From: Acidobacteriota bacterium
GTDB lineage: Bacteria > Acidobacteriota > Vicinamibacteria > Vicinamibacterales > CAVVIG01
Assembly (NCBI GenBank): GCA_023265175.1
Contig: JAHFUI010000001.1
Span: 18,599-62,289, forward strand
Direction of reading: 5' to 3'
Length of the DNA: 43,691 nt
Shown: positions 1-9,779 of the stretch, piece by piece
Layout: every line of letters starts with the position of its first letter
Position numbering within the stretch: the stretch's first letter is position 1
Translations under genes and position numbers: made by a program
Notes under the pieces: generated by a model
Seen by the model: only the letters and a program-made list of their open reading frames with translations
Database searches by the model: none
What the model was told of the DNA's origin: nothing

Positions 1-15
1 ATTTCGCATCGTGCA

Positions 16-588
16 TTACCCCTGTCTGGGTTTGATCCCCTCCACAAACATGAGCCCGTCGCGTTCGGCGAGCCTGCGGACCGCTCGGAAGCCGCCAGCT
101 TGAAATGCCGGTTCCGGATCGAACGGCGGCGCGCTTGGTGCACGCGTCAGCAGGCCACCGAGCCCGCCGCGGCGTACGCTGCCGATGACCACGACGCGGC
201 CTCCGGGCCGCAGAATGCGCAGCGCTTCGAGGACCGCTCCGGCGCGATCATCGGCGGGCACGCTTGCGAGGAGGCCGGCGGTCTCGTCAATCACGACGAG
301 ATCGAACGCGCCGTCGTCCGCGGGCACGCGCGTGGGTGGCGCGGTCTGAATCTCTACGAGCACGCCGGCGCCCGCAGCGCCCTTTCGCGCGCGCGCGGCC
401 GACGCGTCATCGGGCACGAAAGCGACCGCGGTGCCGGACAGCCCCACTTTCCGCGCGATGGCCGCCAGCCGTCCGCCGTGCGGGCATCCGATCTGCGCCA
501 CGCGCTCGCCCAGCTTCACGCCCGTCATGCCGACGACGAGCATGTGCGGATCGCCCGCGCGGGCGAACGGATTAGTCAGCATCGGCAA
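16..588 (-). CDS. SAM-dependent methyltransferase-like protein
   Basis: A 190-residue protein that resembles a class I S-adenosylmethionine methyltransferase. The motif I region (residues about 27-40, QIGCPHGG) keeps the glycine-rich loop shape but is not a classic DxGxGxG. A motif II/IV-like stretch FDLVVIDE and a late RPGGRVVVIG strand typical of this fold follow. No substrate domain can be recognised. It reads away from the inositol-phosphate synthase, with a heptamer repeat array filling the divergent gap. The loop is degenerate, so it may bind SAM weakly or not at all. The start at 588 is the first ATG; an internal ATG at residue 3 is equally possible. Confidence 0.65.
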   Translation of the reverse strand: MPMLTNPFARAGDPHMLVVGMTGVKLGERVAQIGCPHGGRLAAIARKVGLSGTAVAFVPDDASAARARKGAAGAGVLVEIQTAPPTRVPADDGAFDLVVIDETAGLLASVPADDRAGAVLEALRILRPGGRVVVIGSVRRGGLGGLLTRAPSAPPFDPEPAFQAGGFRAVRRLAERDGLMFVEGIKPRQG

Positions 589-597
589 CAGTTTACA

Positions 598-829
598 GCG
601 ACTGGCGACTGACGACTGGCGACTGACGACTGACGACTGGCGACTGGCGACTGGCGACTGGCGACTGGCGACTGGCGACTGGCGACTGGCGACTGACGAC
701 TGGCGACTGGCGACTGGCGACTGACGACTGGCGACTGGCGACTGGCGACTGACGACTGGCGACTGGCGACTGGCGACTGACGACTGGCGACTGGCGACTG
801 ACGACTGGCGACTGGCGACTGACGACTGA
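598..829. repeat. Heptamer tandem array 1 (CTGGCGA/CTGACGA)
   Basis: About 33 head-to-tail copies of a 7-bp unit, alternating CTGGCGA and CTGACGA on the plus strand (TCGCCAG/TCGTCAG on the minus strand). It fills the gap between the divergent methyltransferase-like and inositol-phosphate synthase genes, ending about 15 bp before the GTG of the latter. It is the longest purely intergenic array in the window. Long open frames reading through it on the minus strand are artefacts of the repeat having no stop in that direction. Confidence 0.97.
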
Positions 830-843
830 TATAGTTCTCCTCC

Positions 844-2157
<1,314 letters not shown>

Positions 2158-2160
2158 CGC

Positions 2161-2285
2161 TCAATTTGGTTATCTGGTTATTTGGTTATCTGGTTATCTG
2201 GTTATCTGGTTATCTGGTTATGTCGTTATTGAATGCACGAGCGACAGAATCCAATAACCAGATAACCAAATAACCAGATAACCAA
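2161..2285. repeat. GGTTATCT octamer repeat forming a long hairpin
   Basis: Seven tandem copies of GGTTATCT or GGTTATTT (about 2167-2221) are followed, after a ~30-bp spacer, by the inverted sequence AATAACCAGATAACC and its repeats (about 2251-2284). The two arms can pair over roughly 30 bp. The right arm ends one base before the ATG of the next gene, which has no visible ribosome binding site. The structure may therefore act as a terminator for ino1 and mask the next start codon. Confidence 0.93.
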
Positions 2286-2777
2286 ATGAAGGCTTCGTTG
2301 GCCCAACCGGCGCTTCTCGGCGGTCTGGTGGGTGGCATGCTGTCGGCCCTGCCCCTCATCGCGGCAGGCAATCTGTGCTGCTGCCTGTGGATCGTGAGCG
2401 GCGGCGTCGTGGCGGCCTACGTGCTTCAGCAGAATCAATCGACACCGATTACCCCCGCGGACGGCGCGCTGGTCGGCCTGCTCGCGGGAATCGTCGGCGC
2501 GTTCGTCTATCTGATTGTCTCGATTCCCATCAACTTTCTTATGGCCCCCTTGGAACGCCTGCTGTTCCAGCGCCTCGCCGACACGATGGGCAACATGCCG
2601 CCGGAATTCCGCCAGTACGCGAACAGCTCCTTCAGCGCCACGCTCGGCGCCGTGGTCGGCTTCGTGGTCATGCTCGTCCTTGGCGCGATCTTTTCCACCG
2701 TCGGCGGCGCCGTTGGCAGCATCATCTTCGGTAAGAAGACGCGGCCCGGCGCCGATCTCGTTCCGCCTCCGGCGTGA
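2286..2777 (+). CDS. Small integral membrane protein of unknown function
   Basis: A 163-residue protein with about four hydrophobic segments (roughly residues 9-28, 32-46, 63-90 and 117-150), including glycine-rich GGLVGGML and GGAVGSIIFG turns and a CCC triplet near residue 36. A polar loop with NMPPEFRQYA lies between segments three and four. I do not recognise a named family beyond acidobacterial-type membrane proteins. The ATG at 2286 abuts the arm of a hairpin repeat; GTG 2328 and ATG 2337 are in-frame alternatives. It precedes the ABC module but has a separate intergenic gap. Confidence 0.7.
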   Translation: MKASLAQPALLGGLVGGMLSALPLIAAGNLCCCLWIVSGGVVAAYVLQQNQSTPITPADGALVGLLAGIVGAFVYLIVSIPINFLMAPLERLLFQRLADTMGNMPPEFRQYANSSFSATLGAVVGFVVMLVLGAIFSTVGGAVGSIIFGKKTRPGADLVPPPA

Positions 2778-2820
2778 TTAATCTACAGCGGCGCCAGCCA
2801 TGCGCCGATAATGGACAGAT

Positions 2821-3864
2821 GTGATTGCGGTCCAGCACCTGACCAAGCGCTTTGGTCGGCAGACGGCCGTTGACGATCTCACGTTCGAGGTCCGGGTGGG
2901 CGAGGTCCTCGGTTTCCTCGGACCCAACGGGGCCGGCAAGACCACGACGATGCGGATGATCACGGGGTATTTGCCGGCGACCTCCGGCAAGGTGTCGATT
3001 GACGGCTTCGATCTGATCGATCATCCGCTCGATGTGAAGCGGCGCATCGGCTACCTGCAGGAAAACCCACCGCTCTATCCCGAGCTGACCGTTCGCCGTT
3101 ATCTCGAGTTCGTGGCCGAGATCAAAGACGTGCCGGCGCGGCGCCGCGCCGCACAGGTCGATCGCGCGATCGATCGCGTGAACCTCGGTGAGGTGCGCGA
3201 CAAGCGGATCGCGAAGCTGTCGAAAGGATTCAAACAGCGCGTCGGACTCGCCCAGGCGATCGTCCACGAGCCGCCGGTCCTCATTCTCGACGAGCCAACG
3301 TCGAGTCTCGATCCCAAGCAGCGCGCCGAAGTGCGCGACCTCATCGCCGAGCTGCGCGGCGACCATACGGTGGTTCTCTCGACGCACATTCTGCCGGAGG
3401 TGAGCCAGATTGCCGACCGCGTGTTCATTCTCAATCGCGGACAGGTGATGGCGGTCGACACGCCGGCGCGTCTCGCGGAGCGCCTGCGCGGCCGGGAAAT
3501 GGTCATCGTCGAAGTGCAGATGCCGCAGTCGGCAGCCGACAGTCACCAGTCGTCAGTCGTCAGTCGTCAGTCGTCAGTCGACAGTCGTCAGTCGTCAGTC
3601 GTCAGTCGTCAGTCGTCAGTCGACAGTCAACAGGTGGCCCTTGCGCGTGAGGCGTTCGAGGCGATTCCGGGCGTCTCGCATGTAGTCGTCGACCCGTCGT
3701 CGGGTCCGAACCTGCACGTGCGCATCGAGAGTGCGCCGGGTACGGATGTGCGCGGCGACGTGGCGGCGCTCGTGGCGGCGCGCGGGTGGCGGTTGCTCGG
3801 CTTGAAGAATGAGTCGCTGTCGCTCGAGGAGATCTTCCTCGAGCTCACGAAAGACGAGCCGTAA
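2821..3864 (+). CDS. ABC transporter ATP-binding protein (GldA-like)
   Basis: The ATPase of an ABC-2 type exporter, expected on the inner face of the membrane with the permease next door. Walker A GPNGAGKT lies at residues 34-41, the LSKGF signature near 133, Walker B VLILDEP near 153 and the switch histidine in STHI near 189. A C-terminal regulatory domain follows (about 275-345, DUF4162-like). Between the nucleotide-binding and C-terminal domains, residues about 241-271 are encoded by a CAGTCGT heptamer array and read as SSVVSRQ-type repeats, an insertion that relatives should lack. It starts at GTG 2821; the stop is one base before the permease GTG, so the two are translationally coupled. 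Confidence 0.9.
   Translation: MIAVQHLTKRFGRQTAVDDLTFEVRVGEVLGFLGPNGAGKTTTMRMITGYLPATSGKVSIDGFDLIDHPLDVKRRIGYLQENPPLYPELTVRRYLEFVAEIKDVPARRRAAQVDRAIDRVNLGEVRDKRIAKLSKGFKQRVGLAQAIVHEPPVLILDEPTSSLDPKQRAEVRDLIAELRGDHTVVLSTHILPEVSQIADRVFILNRGQVMAVDTPARLAERLRGREMVIVEVQMPQSAADSHQSSVVSRQSSVDSRQSSVVSRQSSVDSQQVALAREAFEAIPGVSHVVVDPSSGPNLHVRIESAPGTDVRGDVAALVAARGWRLLGLKNESLSLEEIFLELTKDEP
3540..3628. repeat. Heptamer tandem array 2, inside an ABC ATPase gene
   Basis: About 12 copies of CAGTCGT/CAGTCGA on the plus strand lie entirely within the open frame of the GldA-like ATPase gene. As three heptamers equal 21 bp, the array encodes a 7-residue repeat (QSSVVSR) and keeps the frame open. In the opposite orientation the same unit would give TGA stops. 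Confidence 0.96.
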
Positions 3865-3865
3865 G

Positions 3866-4651
3866 GTGCGCCACGCCTTTGCCATCGCCAAGCGGGAGTT
3901 GCGCTCTTATTTCGTCTCGCCGATCGCGTACATGGCGATGACGATGTTCGTGTTCCTGTCCGGCGCCTTCTTCTCGAACATGGTCGTCTATTACGTCAGG
4001 CAGGCGATGCTGGCGGACCGCCAGATCGAGCAGATCGCGCGGTCGGACCTGCAGCTCGACGTGCCGTCCGTCATCCTGGGCGAATTTTTCAAGAACGAGG
4101 CGTTCATCCTGCTGCTCGTGCTCCCGCTGCTCACCATGGGGCTCATCACCGACGAGCGGCGCAAGGGGACGCTGGAGTTGCTGCTGACTTCACCGATCCG
4201 GTCCGCGGAGCTGGTCGCGGGAAAATTCCTCGGCGCGTTCTCGATGTTTGTCATCATGCTGTTGCCGACGCTGCCGTTCTATTACGTTCTCCATCAGGGC
4301 GGCGCGTGGGAGCCGGGCATCGTCGCGGCGGGGTATCTCGGTTTGTTGCTGGTCGGCGCCGCGCAAATCGGGATCGGGCTGTTCGTCTCGTCGCTGTGCG
4401 AGAACGTGCTCGTCTCGGCGTTCGGCACCTACGGCATCCTCGTCGCCCTGAGCTTCGTGGACACCTCGGCGTCGCTCGCGCGGTCGATCTGGGCCGATTT
4501 CATCCAGTGGCTCTCGTTCTTCTACCACTACGTGAATTTTTCGCGCGGCGTCGTGGCGCTCGGTGACATCAGCTACTTCGCCACATATCTCGTCTTCGCG
4601 CTGTTTCTCACGCAACGGTCGATTGAAGCCATTCGGTTCAAGCGAGCGTGA
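3866..4651 (+). CDS. ABC-2 type transporter permease (GldF-like)
   Basis: A 261-residue integral membrane permease that pairs with the ATPase just upstream. Six hydrophobic segments are visible, starting with SPIAYMAMTMFVFLSG and ending with a LVFALFL helix. Between segments two and three is the conserved ABC-2 loop TDERRKGTLELLLTSPI, which couples to the ATPase. The GTG at 3866 begins two bases after the ATPase stop and gives the usual short cytoplasmic N-terminus AIAKRELRSYF. The trio with the following GldG-like gene matches the GldA-GldF-GldG layout known from gliding bacteria and found widely elsewhere. The substrate is unknown. Confidence 0.88.
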   Translation: MRHAFAIAKRELRSYFVSPIAYMAMTMFVFLSGAFFSNMVVYYVRQAMLADRQIEQIARSDLQLDVPSVILGEFFKNEAFILLLVLPLLTMGLITDERRKGTLELLLTSPIRSAELVAGKFLGAFSMFVIMLLPTLPFYYVLHQGGAWEPGIVAAGYLGLLLVGAAQIGIGLFVSSLCENVLVSAFGTYGILVALSFVDTSASLARSIWADFIQWLSFFYHYVNFSRGVVALGDISYFATYLVFALFLTQRSIEAIRFKRA

Positions 4652-4661
4652 ATGCAAATGC

Positions 4662-4726
4662 AACCACGAAAACACGAAGTCACGAAGAATACGTTTTCTT
4701 TTTCGTGTTTTCGTGTCTTCGTGGTT
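4662..4726. repeat. ACACGAAG-type octamer hairpin
   Basis: An inverted repeat whose left arm starts AACCACGAAAACACGAAG and whose right arm ends CGTGTCTTCGTGGTT. Each arm is itself a short tandem array of 8-bp units ending in ACGAAR. It sits between the permease stop and the GldG-like gene and could form an imperfect stem of about 27 bp. The same hairpin type recurs at 12224-12272 and 30025-30104. Confidence 0.92.
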
Positions 4727-4743
4727 CTGGCGGGTGACGGTGT

Positions 4744-6246
4744 ATGAGGCGTTACATCTTTCTCCCGGGTGTCGCCCTCGCCATCGCGGCGTGTGCGCGG
4801 ACGGCCGTCGTCGGTCAGTGGGATGGCCTTAATATCGGCCTCGCCATCGGGGGCGCCGCGATTCTCGCGCTGAGCGTCGTGGTGAATCGGCGCGAGGTGA
4901 AGGACTGGTGGCACGATCCGCGCGGCGTGTTTGCGGTCGCGACCGGGATCTCGACCGTGACGCTCGCTGCGATCCTGGTTCTGGCGAACATCCTGGTGTG
5001 GTATTACCCGTGGCGCACGGACCTCACGGCATCGGGCCGCAACACGGTCACGAGCGAGACGCAATCCGTTCTTAAAAAGCTGTCGAAAGAGGTACGGCTG
5101 CGGCAGTTCGGCCGGAGCAGCGACCCGCGCGTGGAGCAGCTCCTGGCGTCGTTTCAGGCCGGCAGCCCGCGTATCCACGTCGAGTTCGTCGACGCCGAGC
5201 GCCAGCCGCGCGAGACGCGGCAGTACGGCGTCATCAAGAACGGGACCGTCGTCGTCACCGCCGGCGACAAGTTCCGGAAGGTCGACAATCCGAGCGAGCA
5301 GGCGCTGGCAACCGCGCTGCTGCAGGTGACGAGCGAGGTCGAGCGCAAGATCTGCTTCGTCACCGGCCACGGCGAGCACGGGCTGTCAGATGAAGGCGCC
5401 AAAGGTTTCTCGAAGCTGGTGCAGTGGCTGGAGGCGTCGAACTTCACTGTGGACCGGATCAGCCTGCTGGAAGCAGACGTTCCCGACTCATGCTCGGCGA
5501 TCGTCCTTGCGGGCCCGCAGCGAGAGCTGGAGCCCGGCGAGCTCATGCGGTTGAGTGCGTACGCCGATCTCCGCGGCCGAGCGGCGGTGCTGATCGATCC
5601 CGCCCCGGGCATTTCGCTCGCCGACTGGCTGAGGCCCCGGGGTATCATCCCCGGAACGGGACTCATCGTCGACACGAGCGGCGCCGGGCAGACCGTCGGC
5701 GGCGGACCTCAGACGCCGCTCGCGCTGACGTATGCGGATCACCCGATCTCCAGCGGCTTCGAGATCGCGACGATCTACGACTGGGCGCGACCGCTCGATG
5801 TCGTGGAGCGGCCTGAACACGGAGGCAAGCCGGTCGCCATCGCGAAAACGAGCGACCGCAGCTTTGAGGAGATGGACCTCGAGGCGCACACGGCGAAGTT
5901 CGATCCCGACCGCGACCGGCGCGGGCCTTTCACGCTGGCTGTCGCGACCGCGTTCAAACGGACGCAAAAAACCGGCGATGAAGCGCGGCTGGTCGTGTTC
6001 GGCGACTCGGACTTCGTCTCGAACGGGTTCCTCGATCGTCAGGGGAACGCGACGTTGTTTCTCAGGACGATCTCATGGCTGGTCGGCGAGGCGGAAGCCA
6101 CGATCGTCAACGTGCAGAACCGGGAGAACCGGCGCATCAACCTGACCGAGCGCGGGCGGATCTGGATGTACGCGATCAACATCGGCCTGTTGCCGGTCAT
6201 CCCGCTCCTGGCCGGCATCATCCTGTTGATCCGATCGAGGCGCTAA
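4744..6246 (+). CDS. GldG-like ABC transporter auxiliary protein
   Basis: A 500-residue membrane-anchored protein of the GldG/ABC_transp_aux type. Two or three N-terminal hydrophobic helices (about residues 5-50 and 66-88) precede a large extracytoplasmic region. That region opens with the typical WRTDLTASGRNTVT stretch ('tension' motif after the helix) and carries the glutamine amidotransferase-like fold with FVTGHGEHGL near residue 205. The C-terminus returns to the membrane with a helix at about 478-496 followed by RSRR. It completes a GldA-F-G-like module, separated from the permease by a hairpin repeat. In Flavobacterium these genes support gliding; here that role is only a possibility. 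Confidence 0.87.
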   Translation: MRRYIFLPGVALAIAACARTAVVGQWDGLNIGLAIGGAAILALSVVVNRREVKDWWHDPRGVFAVATGISTVTLAAILVLANILVWYYPWRTDLTASGRNTVTSETQSVLKKLSKEVRLRQFGRSSDPRVEQLLASFQAGSPRIHVEFVDAERQPRETRQYGVIKNGTVVVTAGDKFRKVDNPSEQALATALLQVTSEVERKICFVTGHGEHGLSDEGAKGFSKLVQWLEASNFTVDRISLLEADVPDSCSAIVLAGPQRELEPGELMRLSAYADLRGRAAVLIDPAPGISLADWLRPRGIIPGTGLIVDTSGAGQTVGGGPQTPLALTYADHPISSGFEIATIYDWARPLDVVERPEHGGKPVAIAKTSDRSFEEMDLEAHTAKFDPDRDRRGPFTLAVATAFKRTQKTGDEARLVVFGDSDFVSNGFLDRQGNATLFLRTISWLVGEAEATIVNVQNRENRRINLTERGRIWMYAINIGLLPVIPLLAGIILLIRSRR

Positions 6247-6274
6247 TGGGGCCCCTCTTGTCGATAAGGTGCTC

Positions 6275-6667
6275 ATGAACAACCCCCAGGGACACGTCCT
6301 CGTCGTCGACGATGAAGAAGGCATCCGGCGGCTGCTGGACCGGCTGCTGTCGGCGAGAAATTATTCGGTGAGTTTGGCCGGGACGCTGCCCGAGGCGCTC
6401 GAGATTCTCAAGTCGAAACCGATCGACGTCGTCCTCCTGGATCTCCAACTGGGCGAGCGGAAGACCGGCCTGCAACTGCTTCACGAGGTCCGGCGGCACG
6501 CCACGACCGTGCGGCTCCCGGTGATTATTCTGACCGGCCTGAAATTGGAAGAGGCCGACGAGGAGCAAATCCGGGCAGAGGGCGCTTACGTGTTCTATAA
6601 GCCGATCGATACCGAAGCGCTGCTCGTCTACGTGGATCGCCTGGTCCACAACCGGCCCGCCTCTTAG
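6275..6667 (+). CDS. Single-domain response regulator (receiver only)
   Basis: A 130-residue CheY-like receiver without an output domain. The acidic pair DDE sits near residues 13-15, the phospho-acceptor aspartate in VVLLDLQL near residue 53, the conserved threonine in ILTGL and the lysine in FYKPID near 110. ATG 6275 is preferred over GTG 6269 because an AAGG lies six bases before it. It stands just before the secretin gene with a 45-bp gap and could relay a signal to the pilus machine, but no cognate kinase can be assigned from sequence. Confidence 0.9.
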   Translation: MNNPQGHVLVVDDEEGIRRLLDRLLSARNYSVSLAGTLPEALEILKSKPIDVVLLDLQLGERKTGLQLLHEVRRHATTVRLPVIILTGLKLEEADEEQIRAEGAYVFYKPIDTEALLVYVDRLVHNRPAS

Positions 6668-6712
6668 AGTCTTCTTAAAGTCTCCCGTCGGACTGACCGA
6701 AATTACACACGA

Positions 6713-8335
6713 ATGATACGTACGGCAATGCTCTTCGTATTTCTTTCGTGTGGGCTGGTCCTGCCGCTAGCAGCCCAGCAATCGCCCGCGCCGCAGCTGG
6801 AACCGTTGGCGGTCAGCCAGATTGAGGAGGGAAGACGCCAGCAGCGCGCGCAACAGCCCGGTGAGCCGTTGCCGGTGACGCGGATCGACGAGCAGCAGCG
6901 CACCACCAGCGCGCTCGATCGCGGCCAGCCGTTCTCACTCAGCTTCTCCGAGCCGCAGCCAATCAAAGATCTGTTGCTCGTGCTCGTGCGCGGCACGAAT
7001 TTGAGCGTCGTGGTGGAGCCCGGGATCGACGGCACGTTCGTCGGCGAATTGAACAACGTGACGCTGCGCCAGGCGCTCGACGCGATTCTGCATCCGCTGG
7101 GACTGGACTACTCGATCGAGGGCAACCTCATTCGTGTCTTCAAGCGCCGGATCGAAACGAGAATCTTCTTCATCGATCACGTCACGACCCGGCGCAGCGG
7201 CAGTCGAGGCCTCAGCGCCAGCTCGAGCGCCGGTGGCGGTGGGACCACAACGGCGGGTGGCGTGGGCGGTGCCGCGGCCGGCGGGGCCGGCGTGGCGGGT
7301 ACTGCGGCTGGGGGCGGCGGTGGCGGGTCGACAGGCAGCGGCGGGGGAAGCGGCGCGACGGTCGGCGGCACCGATACTGGCGATCTGTTCGACGAGCTGT
7401 CCAACGGCATCAAAGGAACACTGCTGTCGGCGGATGGCAAGTTCAATCTCGATCGGAAAGCCGGAATCCTGCAAGTCACCGATTATCCGGACCGGCTCGA
7501 TCAAATCGCCCAATACCTTGAAACGTACCTGGTCCGTTCGCATCGCCAGGTTCAGATTCAAGCGAAGGTGATCGAGGTCGTCCTGCAAGATGATTCGCAG
7601 TTCGGCATCAACTGGAGCACGGTGTTCTCCAAGGCGGCCGGTGACATCAAGGTGACGCAGAACCTCGCGCCGTCGACGAGCGGCGCGTTCACCGTCGGCC
7701 TCAACATCTTCAATTTCCAGGGATTGCTCAGCGCGTTTGCGAGCCAGGGCAAGGTGAACGTTCTCTCGAGCCCGCGCGTGATCGCGATGAACAACGAGCC
7801 GGCGATCATGCGCGTCGGCACGCAGGACGTCTTCTTCGTCACCACCAGTCAAGTGGACGCGACGAGCGGCCGCGTGCTGCAGACGACCGTGACGCCGCAG
7901 GCGATCACCGAGGGCGTAGTCCTCAGCGTGACACCGCAAGTCAGCGCGGACGGCATCATCAACATGAGCATCAGTCCGAGCATCACCGAGCGAACCGGTC
8001 AGGCGACCTCGCGCCTCGGCGACACGGTGCCGATTGTGAGCGTGCGCGAGACCGACACGATCGTCCGCGTCCGCGAGGGCGAAACGATCGTCATCGCGGG
8101 GCTGATGCAGGATCGATTGAGCATCGACACGTCCAAGGTGCCCATCGCCGGCGATCTGCCGCTGGTCGGTGGGCTGTTCCGGCGGCAGGAAAAATCGAAG
8201 CGCAAGACCGATCTCGTCATCCTGCTGACGCCGACGATTCTCAACCCTGGCCTCATCGCCGACTTCGCGGCGACCGATCAGGAACGGCTGTACCTGGAAC
8301 AGAAACAGGCGGATCGTCCGCCCGTGAAGAAGTGA
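6713..8335 (+). CDS. mshL: Outer-membrane secretin (GspD/PilQ/MshL-like)
   Basis: Forms the outer-membrane channel of a type IV pilus/type II secretion-like machine. The 540-residue protein has a signal peptide (residues 1-21, ending LAAQQ) and an STN/N0-like domain (about 73-146). A Gly/Ala/Ser/Thr-rich linker follows (about 168-222), then a second N-domain (225-300) and the secretin homology domain (about 340-512), closing with VPIAGDLPLVGGLFR and LVILLTPTIL, the family hallmark. The order secretin, ExeA-type ATPase, TPR protein copies mshL-mshM-mshN of MSHA pilus clusters, hence the symbol. No pilotin gene is seen nearby. Confidence 0.93.
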   Translation: MIRTAMLFVFLSCGLVLPLAAQQSPAPQLEPLAVSQIEEGRRQQRAQQPGEPLPVTRIDEQQRTTSALDRGQPFSLSFSEPQPIKDLLLVLVRGTNLSVVVEPGIDGTFVGELNNVTLRQALDAILHPLGLDYSIEGNLIRVFKRRIETRIFFIDHVTTRRSGSRGLSASSSAGGGGTTTAGGVGGAAAGGAGVAGTAAGGGGGGSTGSGGGSGATVGGTDTGDLFDELSNGIKGTLLSADGKFNLDRKAGILQVTDYPDRLDQIAQYLETYLVRSHRQVQIQAKVIEVVLQDDSQFGINWSTVFSKAAGDIKVTQNLAPSTSGAFTVGLNIFNFQGLLSAFASQGKVNVLSSPRVIAMNNEPAIMRVGTQDVFFVTTSQVDATSGRVLQTTVTPQAITEGVVLSVTPQVSADGIINMSISPSITERTGQATSRLGDTVPIVSVRETDTIVRVREGETIVIAGLMQDRLSIDTSKVPIAGDLPLVGGLFRRQEKSKRKTDLVILLTPTILNPGLIADFAATDQERLYLEQKQADRPPVKK

Positions 8336-8344
8336 GGCGCCGCG

Positions 8345-9778
8345 ATGTATGAGGAATACTACGGCTTCGTCGAGAAGCCGTTCAGCCTGACGCCCGATCC
8401 GAAGTATCTGTACAAGAGCGAATCGCACGCGGGCGCGTTCGATCTGCTGCAGTACGCCATCCGCCGTCGCGAGGGGTTCGCGGTCATCACCGGCGACATC
8501 GGCACGGGCAAGACCACGCTGTGCCGCGCGCTGCTGGAGCAGGTCGATCGCAAGACGTTTACCGCGCTCGTCCTGAACCCGTTTCTCTCGGAGGACGATC
8601 TCCTCAAGCTGATCCTCCAGGATTTCGGCGTCATCTCGCGCGAGGAGATGAAACAGGGGCGGTTTGCCCGCATCAGCAAGCAGGAGCTGATCGACGCGCT
8701 CTACGATTTCTTGCTCGGACTCCTGCCGCTGCAGTCGAGCGCAGTCGTGATTATCGATGAAGCGCAGAATCTGCCGCTGCAGGTGCTCGAGCAGATTCGA
8801 ATTCTCTCGAATCTCGAGACCGACAAGGAGAAGCTGCTGCAGATCGTGCTCGTCGGCCAGTCGAACCTCGAGACGCTGCTGCGATCGCCCGAGCTGCGCC
8901 AGCTCGATCAGCGCATTTCGATTCGGTACCATTTGAAACCGCTCAGCCACGAAGAGACGACGGCGTACATCGCGCATCGGCTGACGATCGCGGGCGGATC
9001 GAGGGTCGGCTTCAGCCGCAAGGCGGTCGCGATGGTCCACCGCGCCTCTGGCGGACTGCCGCGCCTGATCAACCTGATTTGCGACCGGGCGCTGCTCGGC
9101 GCCTACTCGGTCAGGACCAACCGCGTGTCGCCGGAAATGGTCGAGAACGCGATCGACGGTCTCGAACTGCAGACGTCGGCGCGTCCCGGCTGGGCGCGCG
9201 CGCATCGCCGCTCACTGATGGCCGGGATCGGCACGGCTATGGCGGCGCTGACGTTGGGCGTCGCCGCGCAGTTCGGACCGATGATTTCGTCTCACGTGAC
9301 GGGCACGCAGCCGAGCGCCGGCGCCGTGAGCGTCCTGACGCCCGCGCCGGAGCAGACGGCCACGGCCGCTGTCGTTCCACAAGGCGATCCAGTGTTGGAC
9401 AACGTCGCGCATGACCGGTCGGCGAGCCCGCAGACGTTGGCGCCGCTCGCCGCGAACGATCCGCATCGCTTGCCGTCCGGCTCCGGCTATACCGTCGTCG
9501 TCGCGTCGTATTCGGTGACTGCCGGAGCGAGCGCCGCGCAAGTGACGTCGCTGACCTCGCGGCTCGAAAAAGCCGGTTTCACGGTGTATTACGCCGACGT
9601 CGATTTGGCGGCACGGGGCCGCTGGCGCCGCGTCCTGGTGGGCGCGTTTGCCGGCCTCGACGAGGCGCGCAACGCCGAAGCGCAGCTCAGGCAAGCACCG
9701 GGCCTCGAGCTCGCTCGCGCCGTCACCTTTCAGCTCGCGTCGAGCGCGCCGAGCGCTCCGCGAGCCGCGAAGGGGTGA
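8345..9778 (+). CDS. mshM: ExeA/MshM-type AAA ATPase with C-terminal SPOR domain
   Basis: A 477-residue protein starting with the ExeA-family opening YYGFVEKPFSLTPDP. Walker A GDIGTGKTT lies at 50-58, Walker B VVIIDEAQ near 134-141 and the GGLPRLINLICD sensor-2 region near 237. A single membrane helix (about 290-312) leads to a Pro/Ala-rich periplasmic linker and a C-terminal SPOR-like peptidoglycan-binding domain (about 380-465). This design fits a motor that links the cytoplasm to septal or denuded peptidoglycan and helps place the secretin, as known for ExeA and GspA. It lies 9 bp after the secretin gene and one base before the TPR gene. Confidence 0.9.
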   Translation: MYEEYYGFVEKPFSLTPDPKYLYKSESHAGAFDLLQYAIRRREGFAVITGDIGTGKTTLCRALLEQVDRKTFTALVLNPFLSEDDLLKLILQDFGVISREEMKQGRFARISKQELIDALYDFLLGLLPLQSSAVVIIDEAQNLPLQVLEQIRILSNLETDKEKLLQIVLVGQSNLETLLRSPELRQLDQRISIRYHLKPLSHEETTAYIAHRLTIAGGSRVGFSRKAVAMVHRASGGLPRLINLICDRALLGAYSVRTNRVSPEMVENAIDGLELQTSARPGWARAHRRSLMAGIGTAMAALTLGVAAQFGPMISSHVTGTQPSAGAVSVLTPAPEQTATAAVVPQGDPVLDNVAHDRSASPQTLAPLAANDPHRLPSGSGYTVVVASYSVTAGASAAQVTSLTSRLEKAGFTVYYADVDLAARGRWRRVLVGAFAGLDEARNAEAQLRQAPGLELARAVTFQLASSAPSAPRAAKG

Positions 9779-9779
9779 A